DNA of 35,235 bases from Streptomyces ipomoeae 91-03 (GTDB lineage: Bacteria > Actinomycetota > Actinomycetes > Streptomycetales > Streptomycetaceae), in assembly GCF_000317595.1 (NCBI RefSeq), contig NZ_AEJC01000012.1, positions 1 to 35,235 of the forward strand. The letters run 5' to 3'. Under the pieces are notes generated by a model. That model searched no databases, was not told the origin of the DNA, and was given only the letters and a program-made list of their open reading frames with translations. Shown piece by piece: positions 8,694-16,230 of the stretch (position 1 is the first letter of the stretch; every line of letters starts with the position of its first letter). A program made the translations under genes and the position numbers.

Positions 8694-8741
8694 ATGATCA
8701 CCTCCCGAACCGGAGAGCCCGCCCCGGGAGCCGCCCGATGA
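8694..8741 (+). CDS. 15-codon leader ORF coupled to the epimerase
   Basis: ATG at 8694 follows AAGGAG with 8-base spacing, the strongest ribosome-binding site in this junction. It encodes MITSRTGEPAPGAAR and stops at TGA 8739-8741, overlapping the epimerase ATG at 8738 in an ATGA arrangement. The epimerase has only a moderate GGGAG of its own, so ribosomes finishing this ORF probably reinitiate. Peptide function is unknown and may be none. The upstream 155 bases (8539-8693) hold no other gene. Confidence 0.5.
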   Translation: MITSRTGEPAPGAAR

Positions 8742-9697
8742 GGGTCCTGCTGATCGGAGCCAATGGATATCTCGGCCGTTTCGTCGCCGAACGCCTGCTC
8801 GCCGACCCGGCCGTCCAACTCACCGCGCTCGGCCGCGGTGACGACGCCGACGTACGGTTCGACCTCGCCACCGGCAGTCCAGGCGCACTCACCCGCTTCC
8901 TGGACGCGGTCCACCCGGGCGTCGTCATCAACTGCGCCGGAGCCACCCGAGGCGGCGCCCGCGAACTCACCCGGCACAACACCGTCGCCGTCGCCACCGT
9001 CTGCGAGGCCCTACGCCGCAGCGGCTGCGGCGCACGCCTGGTGCAGATCGGCTGCGGCGCCGAGTACGGCCCCAGCCAGCCCGGCTCCTCCACCGCCGAG
9101 GACGCCGTGCCCCGCCCCGGCGGCCCGTACGGTGTGAGCAAACTCGCCGCCACCGAACTCGTCCTCGGCTCCGGCCTGGACGCCGTCGTGCTCCGCGTGT
9201 TCTCGCCCGCCGGGCCCGGCACCCCCGCCGGCTCCCCGCTCGGCCGCCTCGCCGAAGCCATGCGCCGCGCCATGCAGTCCGGCGACGGCGAACTCAAACT
9301 CGGCGGCCTCGGCGTCCAACGCGACTTCGTCGACGTCCGCGATGTCGCCCGCGCCGTCCACGCCGCCTCGCTCTCCGCCGCCCAAGGCGTGATCAACATC
9401 GGCTCCGGCCGCGCCGTGCGTCTCCGAGACGCCGCCGCCGTCCTCGCCCGCGTGGCCGGCTACGGCGGCGCCCTGCACGAACTCGATGCCCCGCCCGGCC
9501 CCCTCCGCCCGACCATCGGACACCCCCGCTCCGAATCGGACCACCCCGCCCCCGTCGCCTACCCCTACCCGGACGGCTGCGGCAGCTGGCAGCAGGCCGA
9601 CGTCCGCACCGCCCGCGACCGGCTCGGCTGGCGACCCCGGATCAACCTGGAGGAATCCCTCGCCGACATCTGGATGGAGGCGGCATGCCGTATCTGA
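8738..9697 (+). CDS. NAD-dependent epimerase/dehydratase
   Basis: A 319-residue extended short-chain dehydrogenase of the nucleotide-sugar epimerase/dehydratase type. The nucleotide-binding loop is GANGYLG (residues 7-13), the catalytic Tyr and Lys are in YGVSK, and the expected VQRDFVDVRDVARAV segment follows the active site. The usual Ser/Thr ahead of the Tyr is placed in an unusual IGCGAEYG context. It probably makes a sugar donor for the upstream glycosyltransferase; the substrate cannot be read from sequence. It overlaps the next gene by 13 bases and is probably coupled to the short ORF in front. Confidence 0.88.
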   Translation: MRVLLIGANGYLGRFVAERLLADPAVQLTALGRGDDADVRFDLATGSPGALTRFLDAVHPGVVINCAGATRGGARELTRHNTVAVATVCEALRRSGCGARLVQIGCGAEYGPSQPGSSTAEDAVPRPGGPYGVSKLAATELVLGSGLDAVVLRVFSPAGPGTPAGSPLGRLAEAMRRAMQSGDGELKLGGLGVQRDFVDVRDVARAVHAASLSAAQGVINIGSGRAVRLRDAAAVLARVAGYGGALHELDAPPGPLRPTIGHPRSESDHPAPVAYPYPDGCGSWQQADVRTARDRLGWRPRINLEESLADIWMEAACRI

Positions 9698-10443
9698 CCC
9701 CGGCCACCTCCGGCACCCCGAGCACCGGCTTAAGCCTCGGCTTCGGCATCCCCGGCTATGCGCACCCCCTTGTCGCTCCGCTGGAATGGGGCCGGCTCAC
9801 CCGCCCCGGCACCCCACTGCACTGGGTCGTCCTCAACGTCTGCGACGGCCCCGGCACCCGCCCCGACCCGCACTGCCTGGAAGCCGCGGGGCGGCTCCGC
9901 AACGCGGGCGTACGGGTCCTCGGCCACCTCGACGTGGCCCATGGCGCCCGCGCCTTCGGTGAGATCGTCACCGACGCACATCGCTATCTCGACTGGTATC
10001 AGGTCGACGGCTGTCTCCTGGACCGCTGTCCCACCGAGCGTGGCGCGCTCCCCGGGATCCATCGCACGGTCACGGCGCTCCGCGCGCTCCTCGGCGGCGG
10101 CCACATCGTCCTCGGCCACGGCACGCACCCCCACCCTGGATATGCCGAGAGCGCCGACCAGTTGGTCACCTTCTCCGGGGCCTGGAGCGACTACCGCAGG
10201 TCCCAGGCGGCCGAGTGGACCGCCGGCCATCCGCCCGAGCGCTTCTGCCACTTCGTCCACGGCGTCCCGCGCGGCCATCTCGACGAGGCGCTGCGCATCG
10301 CCCGCTGGCAGGGCGCCGACACGATCTACTTCACCGACCGCATCGACCGCATCGACCGCGGCGGCCGACTCGCCCCCTGGGAGTCGATGCCCGGCTACTG
10401 GGACGAAATCGTCTCGCTGGTTGGAACGGGTGTCTCGGAATGA
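9685..10443 (+). CDS. spherulation-specific family 4 (GH135-like) protein
   Basis: A 252-residue protein of the spherulin-4 family, the fold of the fungal glycoside hydrolase Sph3 (GH135) that cleaves galactosaminogalactan. Family features are GIPGYAHPL near residue 21, WVVLNVCDGPGTRPDP near 47, GVRVLGHLDVAHG near 75, and YQVDGCLLDRCP near 107 with conserved acidic positions expected in the active site. There is no signal peptide or membrane segment, so it would act in the cytoplasm or be exported another way, unlike Sph3. GGAGG precedes the ATG, which lies inside the epimerase gene. With a PelF-like transferase in the same operon, it suggests a GalNAc-containing polymer and its trimming enzyme. 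Confidence 0.82.
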   Translation: MPYLTPATSGTPSTGLSLGFGIPGYAHPLVAPLEWGRLTRPGTPLHWVVLNVCDGPGTRPDPHCLEAAGRLRNAGVRVLGHLDVAHGARAFGEIVTDAHRYLDWYQVDGCLLDRCPTERGALPGIHRTVTALRALLGGGHIVLGHGTHPHPGYAESADQLVTFSGAWSDYRRSQAAEWTAGHPPERFCHFVHGVPRGHLDEALRIARWQGADTIYFTDRIDRIDRGGRLAPWESMPGYWDEIVSLVGTGVSE

Positions 10444-10462
10444 AAAAGGGCGTGGCAGTGTT
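10437..10462 (+). promoter_or_regulatory. sigma-R promoter of moeZ
   Basis: GGAAT at 10437-10441 and GTT at 10460-10462 are separated by exactly 18 bases, the streptomycete sigma-R (thiol-oxidative stress) consensus GGGAAT-N18-GTT. The -35 overlaps the stop codon of the spherulin-4 gene. The expected transcript start near 10469 leaves a leader of about 38 bases before the moeZ GTG. I recall this gene (moeB/moeZ) as a reported sigma-R target in S. coelicolor. Confidence 0.8.
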
Positions 10463-10506
10463 ACGGGGAGAACAACTGTAGTGATTGACCGACCAACGGA
10501 GTCCCC

Positions 10507-11685
10507 GTGTCGCTGCCACCCCTGGTCGAGCCCGCTTCCGAGCTCACCGTAGACGAGGTCCGCAGGTACTCCCGCCACCTGATCATCCCCGACGTCGGGA
10601 TGGACGGGCAGAAGCGGCTGAAGAACGCCAAGGTGCTCTGTGTGGGCGCCGGCGGCCTGGGCTCGCCGGCGCTGATGTACCTGGCCGCGGCGGGCGTCGG
10701 CACGCTCGGCATCGTGGAGTTCGACGAGGTCGACGAGTCGAACCTGCAGCGCCAGATCATCCACAGCCAGGCCGACATCGGCCGCTCCAAGGCCGAGTCC
10801 GCGCGCGACTCCGTCCTCGGCATCAACCCGTACGTGAACGTGATCCTCCACGAAGAGCGGCTCGAGGCCGACAACGTGATGGACATCTTCAGCCAGTACG
10901 ACCTGATCGTCGACGGCACGGACAACTTCGCGACCCGTTACCTGGTCAACGACGCCTGCGTGCTGCTGAACAAGCCGTACGTCTGGGGCTCCATCTACCG
11001 CTTCGACGGCCAGGCCTCCGTTTTCTGGTCCGAGCACGGCCCCTGCTACCGCTGCCTCTACCCGGAGCCCCCGCCGCCGGGCATGGTCCCCTCCTGCGCC
11101 GAGGGCGGCGTCCTGGGCGTGCTGTGCGCGTCCATCGGCTCCATCCAGGTCACCGAGGCCATCAAGGTCCTCACCGGCACGGGTGAGCCGCTGGTCGGCC
11201 GCCTGATGATCTACGACGCCCTGGAGATGCAGTACCGCCAGGTCAAGGTCCGCAAGGACCCCAACTGCGCGGTCTGCGGCGAGAACCCCACCGTCACCGA
11301 GCTCATCGACTACGAGGCCTTCTGCGGCGTCGTCTCCGAGGAGGCCCAGGAGGCGGCCGCCGGCTCGACGATCACTCCCAAGCAGCTCAAGGAGTGGATC
11401 GACGACGGCGAGAACATCGACATCATCGACGTCCGCGAGATCAACGAGTACGAGATCGTCTCCATCCCGGGCGCCAGGCTGATCCCGAAGAACGAGTTCC
11501 TCATGGGCACCGCCCTGGAGAGCCTTCCGCAGGACAAGAAGATCGTCCTGCACTGCAAGACGGGTGTCCGCAGTGCGGAAGTCCTCGCGGTCCTGAAGTC
11601 GGCGGGCTTCTCCGACGCGGTCCACGTCGGCGGTGGCGTGATCGGCTGGGTCAACCAGATCGAGCCGCACAAGCCGGTCTACTAG
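10507..11685 (+). CDS. moeZ: MoeZ, adenylyltransferase/sulfurtransferase
   Basis: A 392-residue fusion of a ThiF/MoeB-type E1 domain and a C-terminal rhodanese. It adenylates and then sulfurates the C-terminal Gly-Gly of small sulfur carriers (MoaD, ThiS and CysO types, and carriers from secondary metabolism). The ATP-binding GAGGLGS is at residues 47-53. Zinc cysteines are Cys180/Cys183 and Cys254/Cys257. Cys197 in the PSCAEGG loop is the expected thioester site. The rhodanese active loop CKTGVR puts the persulfide on Cys350. GTG start with GGAG 5 bases upstream. It has its own sigma-R promoter and a terminator just after the gene, so it is largely separate from the polysaccharide operon. 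Confidence 0.97.
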   Translation: MSLPPLVEPASELTVDEVRRYSRHLIIPDVGMDGQKRLKNAKVLCVGAGGLGSPALMYLAAAGVGTLGIVEFDEVDESNLQRQIIHSQADIGRSKAESARDSVLGINPYVNVILHEERLEADNVMDIFSQYDLIVDGTDNFATRYLVNDACVLLNKPYVWGSIYRFDGQASVFWSEHGPCYRCLYPEPPPPGMVPSCAEGGVLGVLCASIGSIQVTEAIKVLTGTGEPLVGRLMIYDALEMQYRQVKVRKDPNCAVCGENPTVTELIDYEAFCGVVSEEAQEAAAGSTITPKQLKEWIDDGENIDIIDVREINEYEIVSIPGARLIPKNEFLMGTALESLPQDKKIVLHCKTGVRSAEVLAVLKSAGFSDAVHVGGGVIGWVNQIEPHKPVY

Positions 11686-11699
11686 GCACACGGCTTCCT

Positions 11700-11736
11700 G
11701 AGAGGGGCTCGGCACCACACGTGCCGGGCCCCTCTC
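11700..11736. terminator. strong bidirectional terminator after moeZ
   Basis: GAGAGGGGCTCGGCAC at 11700-11715 pairs with GTGCCGGGCCCCTCTC at 11721-11736: 16 pairs with one G-U and a 5-base loop (CACAC). It lies between convergent moeZ and the leftward peptidase gene. There is no U-tract, as is usual in Streptomyces. Confidence 0.85.
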
Positions 11737-11801
11737 CGCTGTGGTCCTGGTGGACAGCCAGCGGCCGACCTGTGGGCGCCCATGCCATCCGCCGGCCCGC
11801 A

Positions 11802-13304
11802 CTACGCGCAGACCTTGCCGTCCTTCGGCACCGTCCCGTCCAGCAGATACGCGTTGATCGTCGAGTCGACACAGCTGCTGCCGCTGCCGTACGCCCCATG
11901 GCCCTCGCCCTTCCAAGTGAGCACCACGCCGACGCCCTCGCCCAGCTCCTCCGCCATCTTCCGCGCGCCCTCGTACGGTGTCGCCGGATCCCCGGTGTTG
12001 CCCACCACGAGGACGGGGTCCGCGCCCGGTGCGCTCACCTCGGGGGAGTTCATCTGGCCCGGTACCGGCCAGTCGTGGCACCAGCCCGCGGTGTCCCAGC
12101 CCAGGAACTCGCCGAAGACGGGCGAGAGTTTCCGGAATTCGGGCAGCAGCTTCTTCGTCTCCTCCGGCGTCGGCCGCTGCTTCTGGTCCAAGCACGATAT
12201 GGCCCGGTGGGCGTGGGTCGTCGTGCCGTAGCGGCCCGAGGCGTCACGTTCGTTGTAGCCGTCGGCGAGTGAGAGCAACTCGGTGCCGTCCCCGTCCTCG
12301 GCCGCGTCGAGCGCGCTGGTCAGCGTGGGCCAGCTCTGCTCGCTGTAGAGCGGCAGGACGATGCCGGTGGTCGCCAGCGTCTCCGTGAGTTCGCGGCCGG
12401 ACGACGTCGGAAGCGGCTTGGCGTCGATCCGCTCCAGCAGGGCCGCGATCTTCGCGGTGCCCTCCTTGGGTTCCTGGCCGGTCGACTTCAGGTAGTTGTC
12501 GAGCGCCCGTTGGAAGCCAACGGTCTGGTTCTTGGCGTGGCCGATCGCGTCGGCGGTCGGGTCGACCACCGCGTCGAGCACCAGGCGCCCCACGTTCTTC
12601 GGGAACAGATGGGCGTAGACGCCGCCGAGTTCGGTGCCGTAGGAGATGCCGAAGTAGTGCATCTTGTCGTCGCCGAGGACCTGGCGCATGAGGTCCATGT
12701 CGCGGGCCGTCTCGGCGGTCGAGACGTGTGACAGCAACTTGCCCGCCGCCTTCTCGCAGCCCGCACCGAAGTCGGCCGCGTCCCTGAAGAAGGCCGCCTC
12801 CTCGGTGGCGTCGTCCGGTGTGGCGTCCACCACCTCGGCCGCCTGGACCTCCTTGTCGCTGCGGCAGCGCACCCCCTCGCTCGCGGCGACCCCGCGCGGA
12901 TCCCAGCTCACCAGGTCGTACCGCTCGTGCAGCTCGCTCGTGAGGTCGGCGTACGACGGCATCATGGAGACGCCGGAGCCGCCCGGGCCGCCGAAGTTGA
13001 ACAGGAGCGAGCCGAGGCGTTCGCTCTCGTCACCGGTCGCCCTGCTCCGGATCAGCGCGAGTCCGATCGTCTTCCCGTCCGGCCGCGCGTAGTCCAGCGG
13101 GACCTTCAGCGTCGCGCACTGCCAGTCGCCGCCCGGCGCGGGAGTGTCCGATGTCGCCTTGCAGCGCCCCCAGTCGAGCTTCTGCGAAGCCAGTGCCGAG
13201 GTCGACGCGCCTTTGTCCTCCGCCCCGTCGTCCGTGCCGCCGCTGCAACCGGCGACGAGCACCGCCGCCGCGGCCAGAGCCGCTCCCCGTACAAAACGCG
13301 CCAT
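11802..13304 (-). CDS. secreted lipoprotein peptidase, S33 Tap/SlpD/SlpE-like (copy 1)
   Basis: A 500-residue exported alpha/beta-hydrolase peptidase of the tripeptidyl aminopeptidase family. A signal peptide ends in lipobox LVAGC with Cys20 as lipidation site. The oxyanion segment NFGGPGGSG is at about 103-111. The catalytic triad is Ser221 (GISYGTELG), Asp439 (GNTGDPATPYE) and His469 (GEGHGAYG). The C-terminal TAP-like domain ends in VPKDGKVCA. It is the closest relative in the window of the next leftward gene, a tandem pair recalling S. lividans mycelium-associated SlpD and SlpE; which is which I cannot say. ATG at 13304 is preceded by GGGGGGAAG. Confidence 0.9.
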   Translation of the reverse strand: MARFVRGAALAAAAVLVAGCSGGTDDGAEDKGASTSALASQKLDWGRCKATSDTPAPGGDWQCATLKVPLDYARPDGKTIGLALIRSRATGDESERLGSLLFNFGGPGGSGVSMMPSYADLTSELHERYDLVSWDPRGVAASEGVRCRSDKEVQAAEVVDATPDDATEEAAFFRDAADFGAGCEKAAGKLLSHVSTAETARDMDLMRQVLGDDKMHYFGISYGTELGGVYAHLFPKNVGRLVLDAVVDPTADAIGHAKNQTVGFQRALDNYLKSTGQEPKEGTAKIAALLERIDAKPLPTSSGRELTETLATTGIVLPLYSEQSWPTLTSALDAAEDGDGTELLSLADGYNERDASGRYGTTTHAHRAISCLDQKQRPTPEETKKLLPEFRKLSPVFGEFLGWDTAGWCHDWPVPGQMNSPEVSAPGADPVLVVGNTGDPATPYEGARKMAEELGEGVGVVLTWKGEGHGAYGSGSSCVDSTINAYLLDGTVPKDGKVCA

Positions 13305-13420
13305 GAGCGCTTCCCCCCTCGCGGTATTGCCCGCCGTATGTCCCGAATGGCGGTCCTGCCATCGTATGCGGACGGCGACGAACGCGCTGCAGCCTGTGGA
13401 TAACTCTCTGACCTGCGCTT

Positions 13421-14974
13421 TTACGGGCAGACAGTCCCGGTCTTCGGCACCTTCCCCGCCAGCAGGTAATCGTTCACGGCCGACCGTACGCAGCTGTTTC
13501 CGCTGCCGTATGCACCGTGCCCCTGCCCCTTGTACGTCAGCTCGACACCGACTCCCGCACCGAGCGCCTCCGCCATCCTCCGCGCGCCCTCGTACGGTGT
13601 GGCCGGGTCGCCGGTGTTGCCGATCACCAGGATCGGCGCCGATCCGGGCGCGCTCACGTCGGGATGGTCGGCGGCGCCGGCGACCGCCCAGTCGGTGCAG
13701 GTGAGCAGGGACCAGGCCAGTGATTCGCCGAAGACGGGAGAGGCGGCCCGGAAGCCGGCCATCTTCGCCTCCACGTCCTCGGCGGTGTAGCGCGGTTTCT
13801 CGTCCGCGCAGTCGATGGAGACGTTCGCCGCGGCGAGGTTGCTGTACTCGCCGTTCTCGTTGCGCCCGGTCAACGAGTCGGCCAGCAGCATCAGCAGCCT
13901 GCCGTCTCCGTCGTACGCCTGGTCGAGCCCTTCGGTCAGGTACTGCCAGAGGTCCTGGGAGTACAGGGCCTGGGCGATGCCGGCGGTGGCGATGGACTCG
14001 GTCAGGTCGCGAGGGAAGATCCCGGGGATCGGTTTGCGGTCGAGGTCCTTGAGTAGCTTTGTGATCCGGTTCTCGACGTCCTGCACGGTGTCGCCGACCG
14101 GGCAGTCCTCCTCCTTCGACACACAGTCCTGGGCGTAGTTGTCGAGCGCGAGCTGGAAGCCCTTGGCCTGTGCGAGCGTGTCCTGCTCCGCGTCCTGCGT
14201 GGGGTCGACGACAGCGTCGAACACCGCCCGTCCGACCCTCTTGGGGAACAGGTGGGCGTAGACGCCGCCGAGTTCGGTGCCGTAGGAGATGCCGAAGTAG
14301 TGGAGTTTGTCGTCGCCGAGGATCTGACGCATCAGGTCCATGTCGCGGGCGGCGTCGGTGGTGCGGACGTGCGGGAGAGTCCTGCCGGAGTTCTCTTCGC
14401 AGGCCGCGTTGAACTTCTTCGTGCTGTCGATGAATTGCGTGCGCTCGGCCGCGTCGTCCGGGGTTCCGTCCTGTTGGAAGTTCTTGTCGAGTTGTTCGTC
14501 GTCCTCGCACTCGATGCCCGCGCTGCGGCCGACACCACGTGGGTCGAAGCTCACCAGGTCGTATCGGGTGCGCAGTTCGGCGAAGTCCTCGCCGAAGGCA
14601 GGGAGGGTCTTGACGCCCGAGAGGCCCGGTCCGCCGAAGTTGAAGACGAGCGAGCCGATGCGTTTGTTCCGCGCGCCGCTCGACGGCGCACGGATCAGCG
14701 CGATGTCGATCGTGTCGCCGTCCGGGTCGTCCCAGTCCAGTGGGGCCTTCATGGTCGCGCACTGCCAGGTGACGCCGCCCGGCAGCGGCGAGGGCGCGAC
14801 GCCGCCGCCCTCGGACGCCGACGGTGCCGGGCAGTTCTTCCAGTTGAGCTTCTGGGCCGTCAGATCCTCGTCCTTGTCCTTGGCCCCGCCGTCACCGCAG
14901 CCTGTCGCCAGGCACGACAGCAGGAGTGCGGTGGCGGTCACGGCGGTGGCGCGCCAGGGGACAGGAGTGGGCAT
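13421..14974 (-). CDS. secreted lipoprotein peptidase, S33 Tap/SlpD/SlpE-like (copy 2)
   Basis: A 517-residue paralogue of the gene at 11802-13304 with the same domain order. Signal peptide with lipobox LATGC (Cys26), oxyanion segment NFGGPGLSG near 112-120, and triad Ser230, Asp456 and His486 in nearly identical motifs. The blocks DPRGVG, ARDMDLMRQILGDDKLHYFGISYGTE and PYEGARRMAEALG are shared with copy 1, but copy 2 has an extra Cys-containing loop (YAQDCVSKEEDCPVGD, about 280-295), perhaps a disulfide. The 116 bases between the two genes hold no obvious terminator, so they may be cotranscribed. The 61-bp palindrome array lies directly upstream of this gene. Confidence 0.9.
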   Translation of the reverse strand: MPTPVPWRATAVTATALLLSCLATGCGDGGAKDKDEDLTAQKLNWKNCPAPSASEGGGVAPSPLPGGVTWQCATMKAPLDWDDPDGDTIDIALIRAPSSGARNKRIGSLVFNFGGPGLSGVKTLPAFGEDFAELRTRYDLVSFDPRGVGRSAGIECEDDEQLDKNFQQDGTPDDAAERTQFIDSTKKFNAACEENSGRTLPHVRTTDAARDMDLMRQILGDDKLHYFGISYGTELGGVYAHLFPKRVGRAVFDAVVDPTQDAEQDTLAQAKGFQLALDNYAQDCVSKEEDCPVGDTVQDVENRITKLLKDLDRKPIPGIFPRDLTESIATAGIAQALYSQDLWQYLTEGLDQAYDGDGRLLMLLADSLTGRNENGEYSNLAAANVSIDCADEKPRYTAEDVEAKMAGFRAASPVFGESLAWSLLTCTDWAVAGAADHPDVSAPGSAPILVIGNTGDPATPYEGARRMAEALGAGVGVELTYKGQGHGAYGSGNSCVRSAVNDYLLAGKVPKTGTVCP

Positions 14975-15065
14975 GGCTCCATCGTGGAGCCGCCCGGTGC
15001 CGGACGCTCGGGGCGCGAGCCGTGCGGGTGAGACGTCGAAGAGACCGGCACACGGGATGCGCCTT

Positions 15066-15260
15066 CATACGCGCGTGCCGACTGCCGATCTCGCCCCGGT
15101 GCCGTACGTCCGCCGTCGTCGCGCCTCACGCGCGCGTGACCGCTTGCCAGTCCCGTGACTCCTTCCGGTCCCCGAGGTCCCGCGCTTCACGCGCGCGTGC
15201 TCGCTCGCCTGTGCGTCGCCCCCTTCGACTGTCACTCGCGCTGCTCTCCACGCGCGCGTG
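15066..15260. repeat. 61-bp-period palindrome array, 4 units
   Basis: The 12-base palindrome CACGCGCGCGTG starts at 15127, 15188 and 15249, exactly 61 bases apart, and a diverged copy CATACGCGCGTG starts at 15066, also 61 bases earlier. Flanks are partly conserved: GCGCCT or GCGCTT before, and roughly CCGCTTGCC after, giving a core of about 28 bases. The intervening 33 or so bases are unrelated. Sixty-one is not a multiple of three, so this is not a coding repeat. It fills the 311 bases between the peptidase start (14974) and the IS elements. Confidence 0.85.
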
Positions 15261-15330
15261 CCCGCTCCCCTCCGGCCGCCGCCTAGGGTGCGTTTCATAT
15301 GTGGATCTTGATGTGTCAAGATCCCACTTC

Positions 15331-16205
15331 GTGGGGCGGCATGATCTGACGAATACACAGTGGGCGAAGCTGGAGCCCCTGCTCCCGGTCGGCAAGAAGC
15401 CTGGACGGCCACCGGTGCACACCAAGCGGCAACTGATAGACGGCATACGGTGGCGCACCCGCGCCGGTGCTCCCTGGCGGGACGTGCCCGAGCGCTATGG
15501 CCCGTGGGAGACGGTCTACGGCCTGTTCCGCCGCTGGCAGCGGGACGGCACCTGGCACCGCATCTTCGAACAGCTGCAGGCCCAGGCCGACGCCGAGGGA
15601 CTGATCACCTGGGACGTCTCGGTGGACTCGACCATCGCCCGCGCCCACCAGCATGCGGCCGGCGCCCGCAAAAAGGGGATCTGCAGATCGAGCCGCCAGG
15701 CGGTGTGTTCATCGAGCCCGACGACCACGGGCTCGGACGCTCCCGGGGCGGGCTGACAACCAAGCTCCACCTGGCGGTCGAGCAGGCCCAGAAACCGATG
15801 TCGCTGGTCATCACGGCAGGACAGCGCGGTGATTCCCCGCAGTTCCAGGTGGTCTTGGGCCGCATCCGGGTGCCCCGGCTCGGGTCGGGCCGCCCGCGCA
15901 CCCGGCCGGACAAGGTGCGTGCCGACAAGGCGTACGGCTCCCGCGCGAACCGTGCCTACCTGCGCAAGCGCGGTATCCGCTGCACGATCCCGGAGAAGCG
16001 CGACCAGATCGCCAACCGCAAGAACCGCGGCTCCCACGGCGGCCGGCCACCTAAGTTCGACAAGGCCGACTACAAGGAGCGCCACGCGGTCGAGTGCGGA
16101 ATCAATCGCCTCAAGCGGCACCGCGCTGTCGCCACGAGATACGACAAGTTGGCAGTTCGCTACGAGGCGACCGTGCTGGTCGCAGCCATCAACGAGTGGC
16201 TGTGA
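15331..16205 (+). CDS. IS5/IS427 transposase, orfA-orfB joined by -1 frameshift
   Basis: A DDE transposase of about 291 residues when the two frames are joined. OrfA (15331-15756) starts [19 protein letters not shown] and carries the DUF4096-type N-terminal domain and the first catalytic Asp in [13 protein letters not shown] (about Asp99). OrfB ends at 16205 and carries [19 protein letters not shown], the second Asp in [13 protein letters not shown] and the Glu in [14 protein letters not shown]. The heptamer A AAG GGG at 15672-15678 is where both tRNAs can re-pair one base back, moving from orfA into orfB. Without the shift orfA would end at 15756 with 28 or so meaningless residues. The start is uncertain; GTG at 15301 or 15313 is also possible. 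Confidence 0.8.
15672..15678 (+). promoter_or_regulatory. -1 frameshift slippery heptamer A AAG GGG
   Basis: In the orfA frame the codons are AAA AAG GGG. After a slip of one base AAG is read as AAA and GGG remains GGG, a fit to the X XXY YYZ rule. The join restores the family sequence exactly at this point. Confidence 0.65.
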
Positions 16206-16226
16206 CCAGCACTTTCAAAACGCACC

Positions 16227-16230
16227 CTAG
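16227..16230. repeat. CTAG target duplication, left copy
   Basis: CTAG at 16227-16230 matches CTAG at 17644-17647 on the other side of the IS701-type element, the 4-base duplication expected for that family (YTAR type). The first C is also the last base of the IS5-type element. Confidence 0.8.

Larger units (their letters stand above)
15286..16227 (+). mobile_element. IS5-family (IS427-type) insertion sequence, 942 bp
   Basis: Inverted ends GGGTGCGTTT (15286-15295) and AAACGCACCC (16218-16227) enclose a frameshifted DDE transposase. The flanking dinucleotide is TA on each side (15284-15285 and 16228-16229), fitting the TA target duplication of IS427-type elements. Because the ends are C/G next to CTAG, the border could be shifted by one base. 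The element seems complete. It abuts the IS701-type element with only the shared CTAG between them. Confidence 0.85.

Noticed and set aside
9730..12195. Very long open frame on the minus strand opposite the epimerase end, spherulin-4 and moeZ genes
   Set aside because: It is a high-GC shadow frame; the plus-strand genes there have clear domains, starts and spacing.
15066..15260. CRISPR array (61-bp period equals 29 + 32 of type I-E)
   Set aside because: Only about 12 bases are perfectly conserved, the flanks decay quickly, the core is a loopless palindrome unlike streptomycete type I-E repeats, there are only four units and no cas genes nearby.
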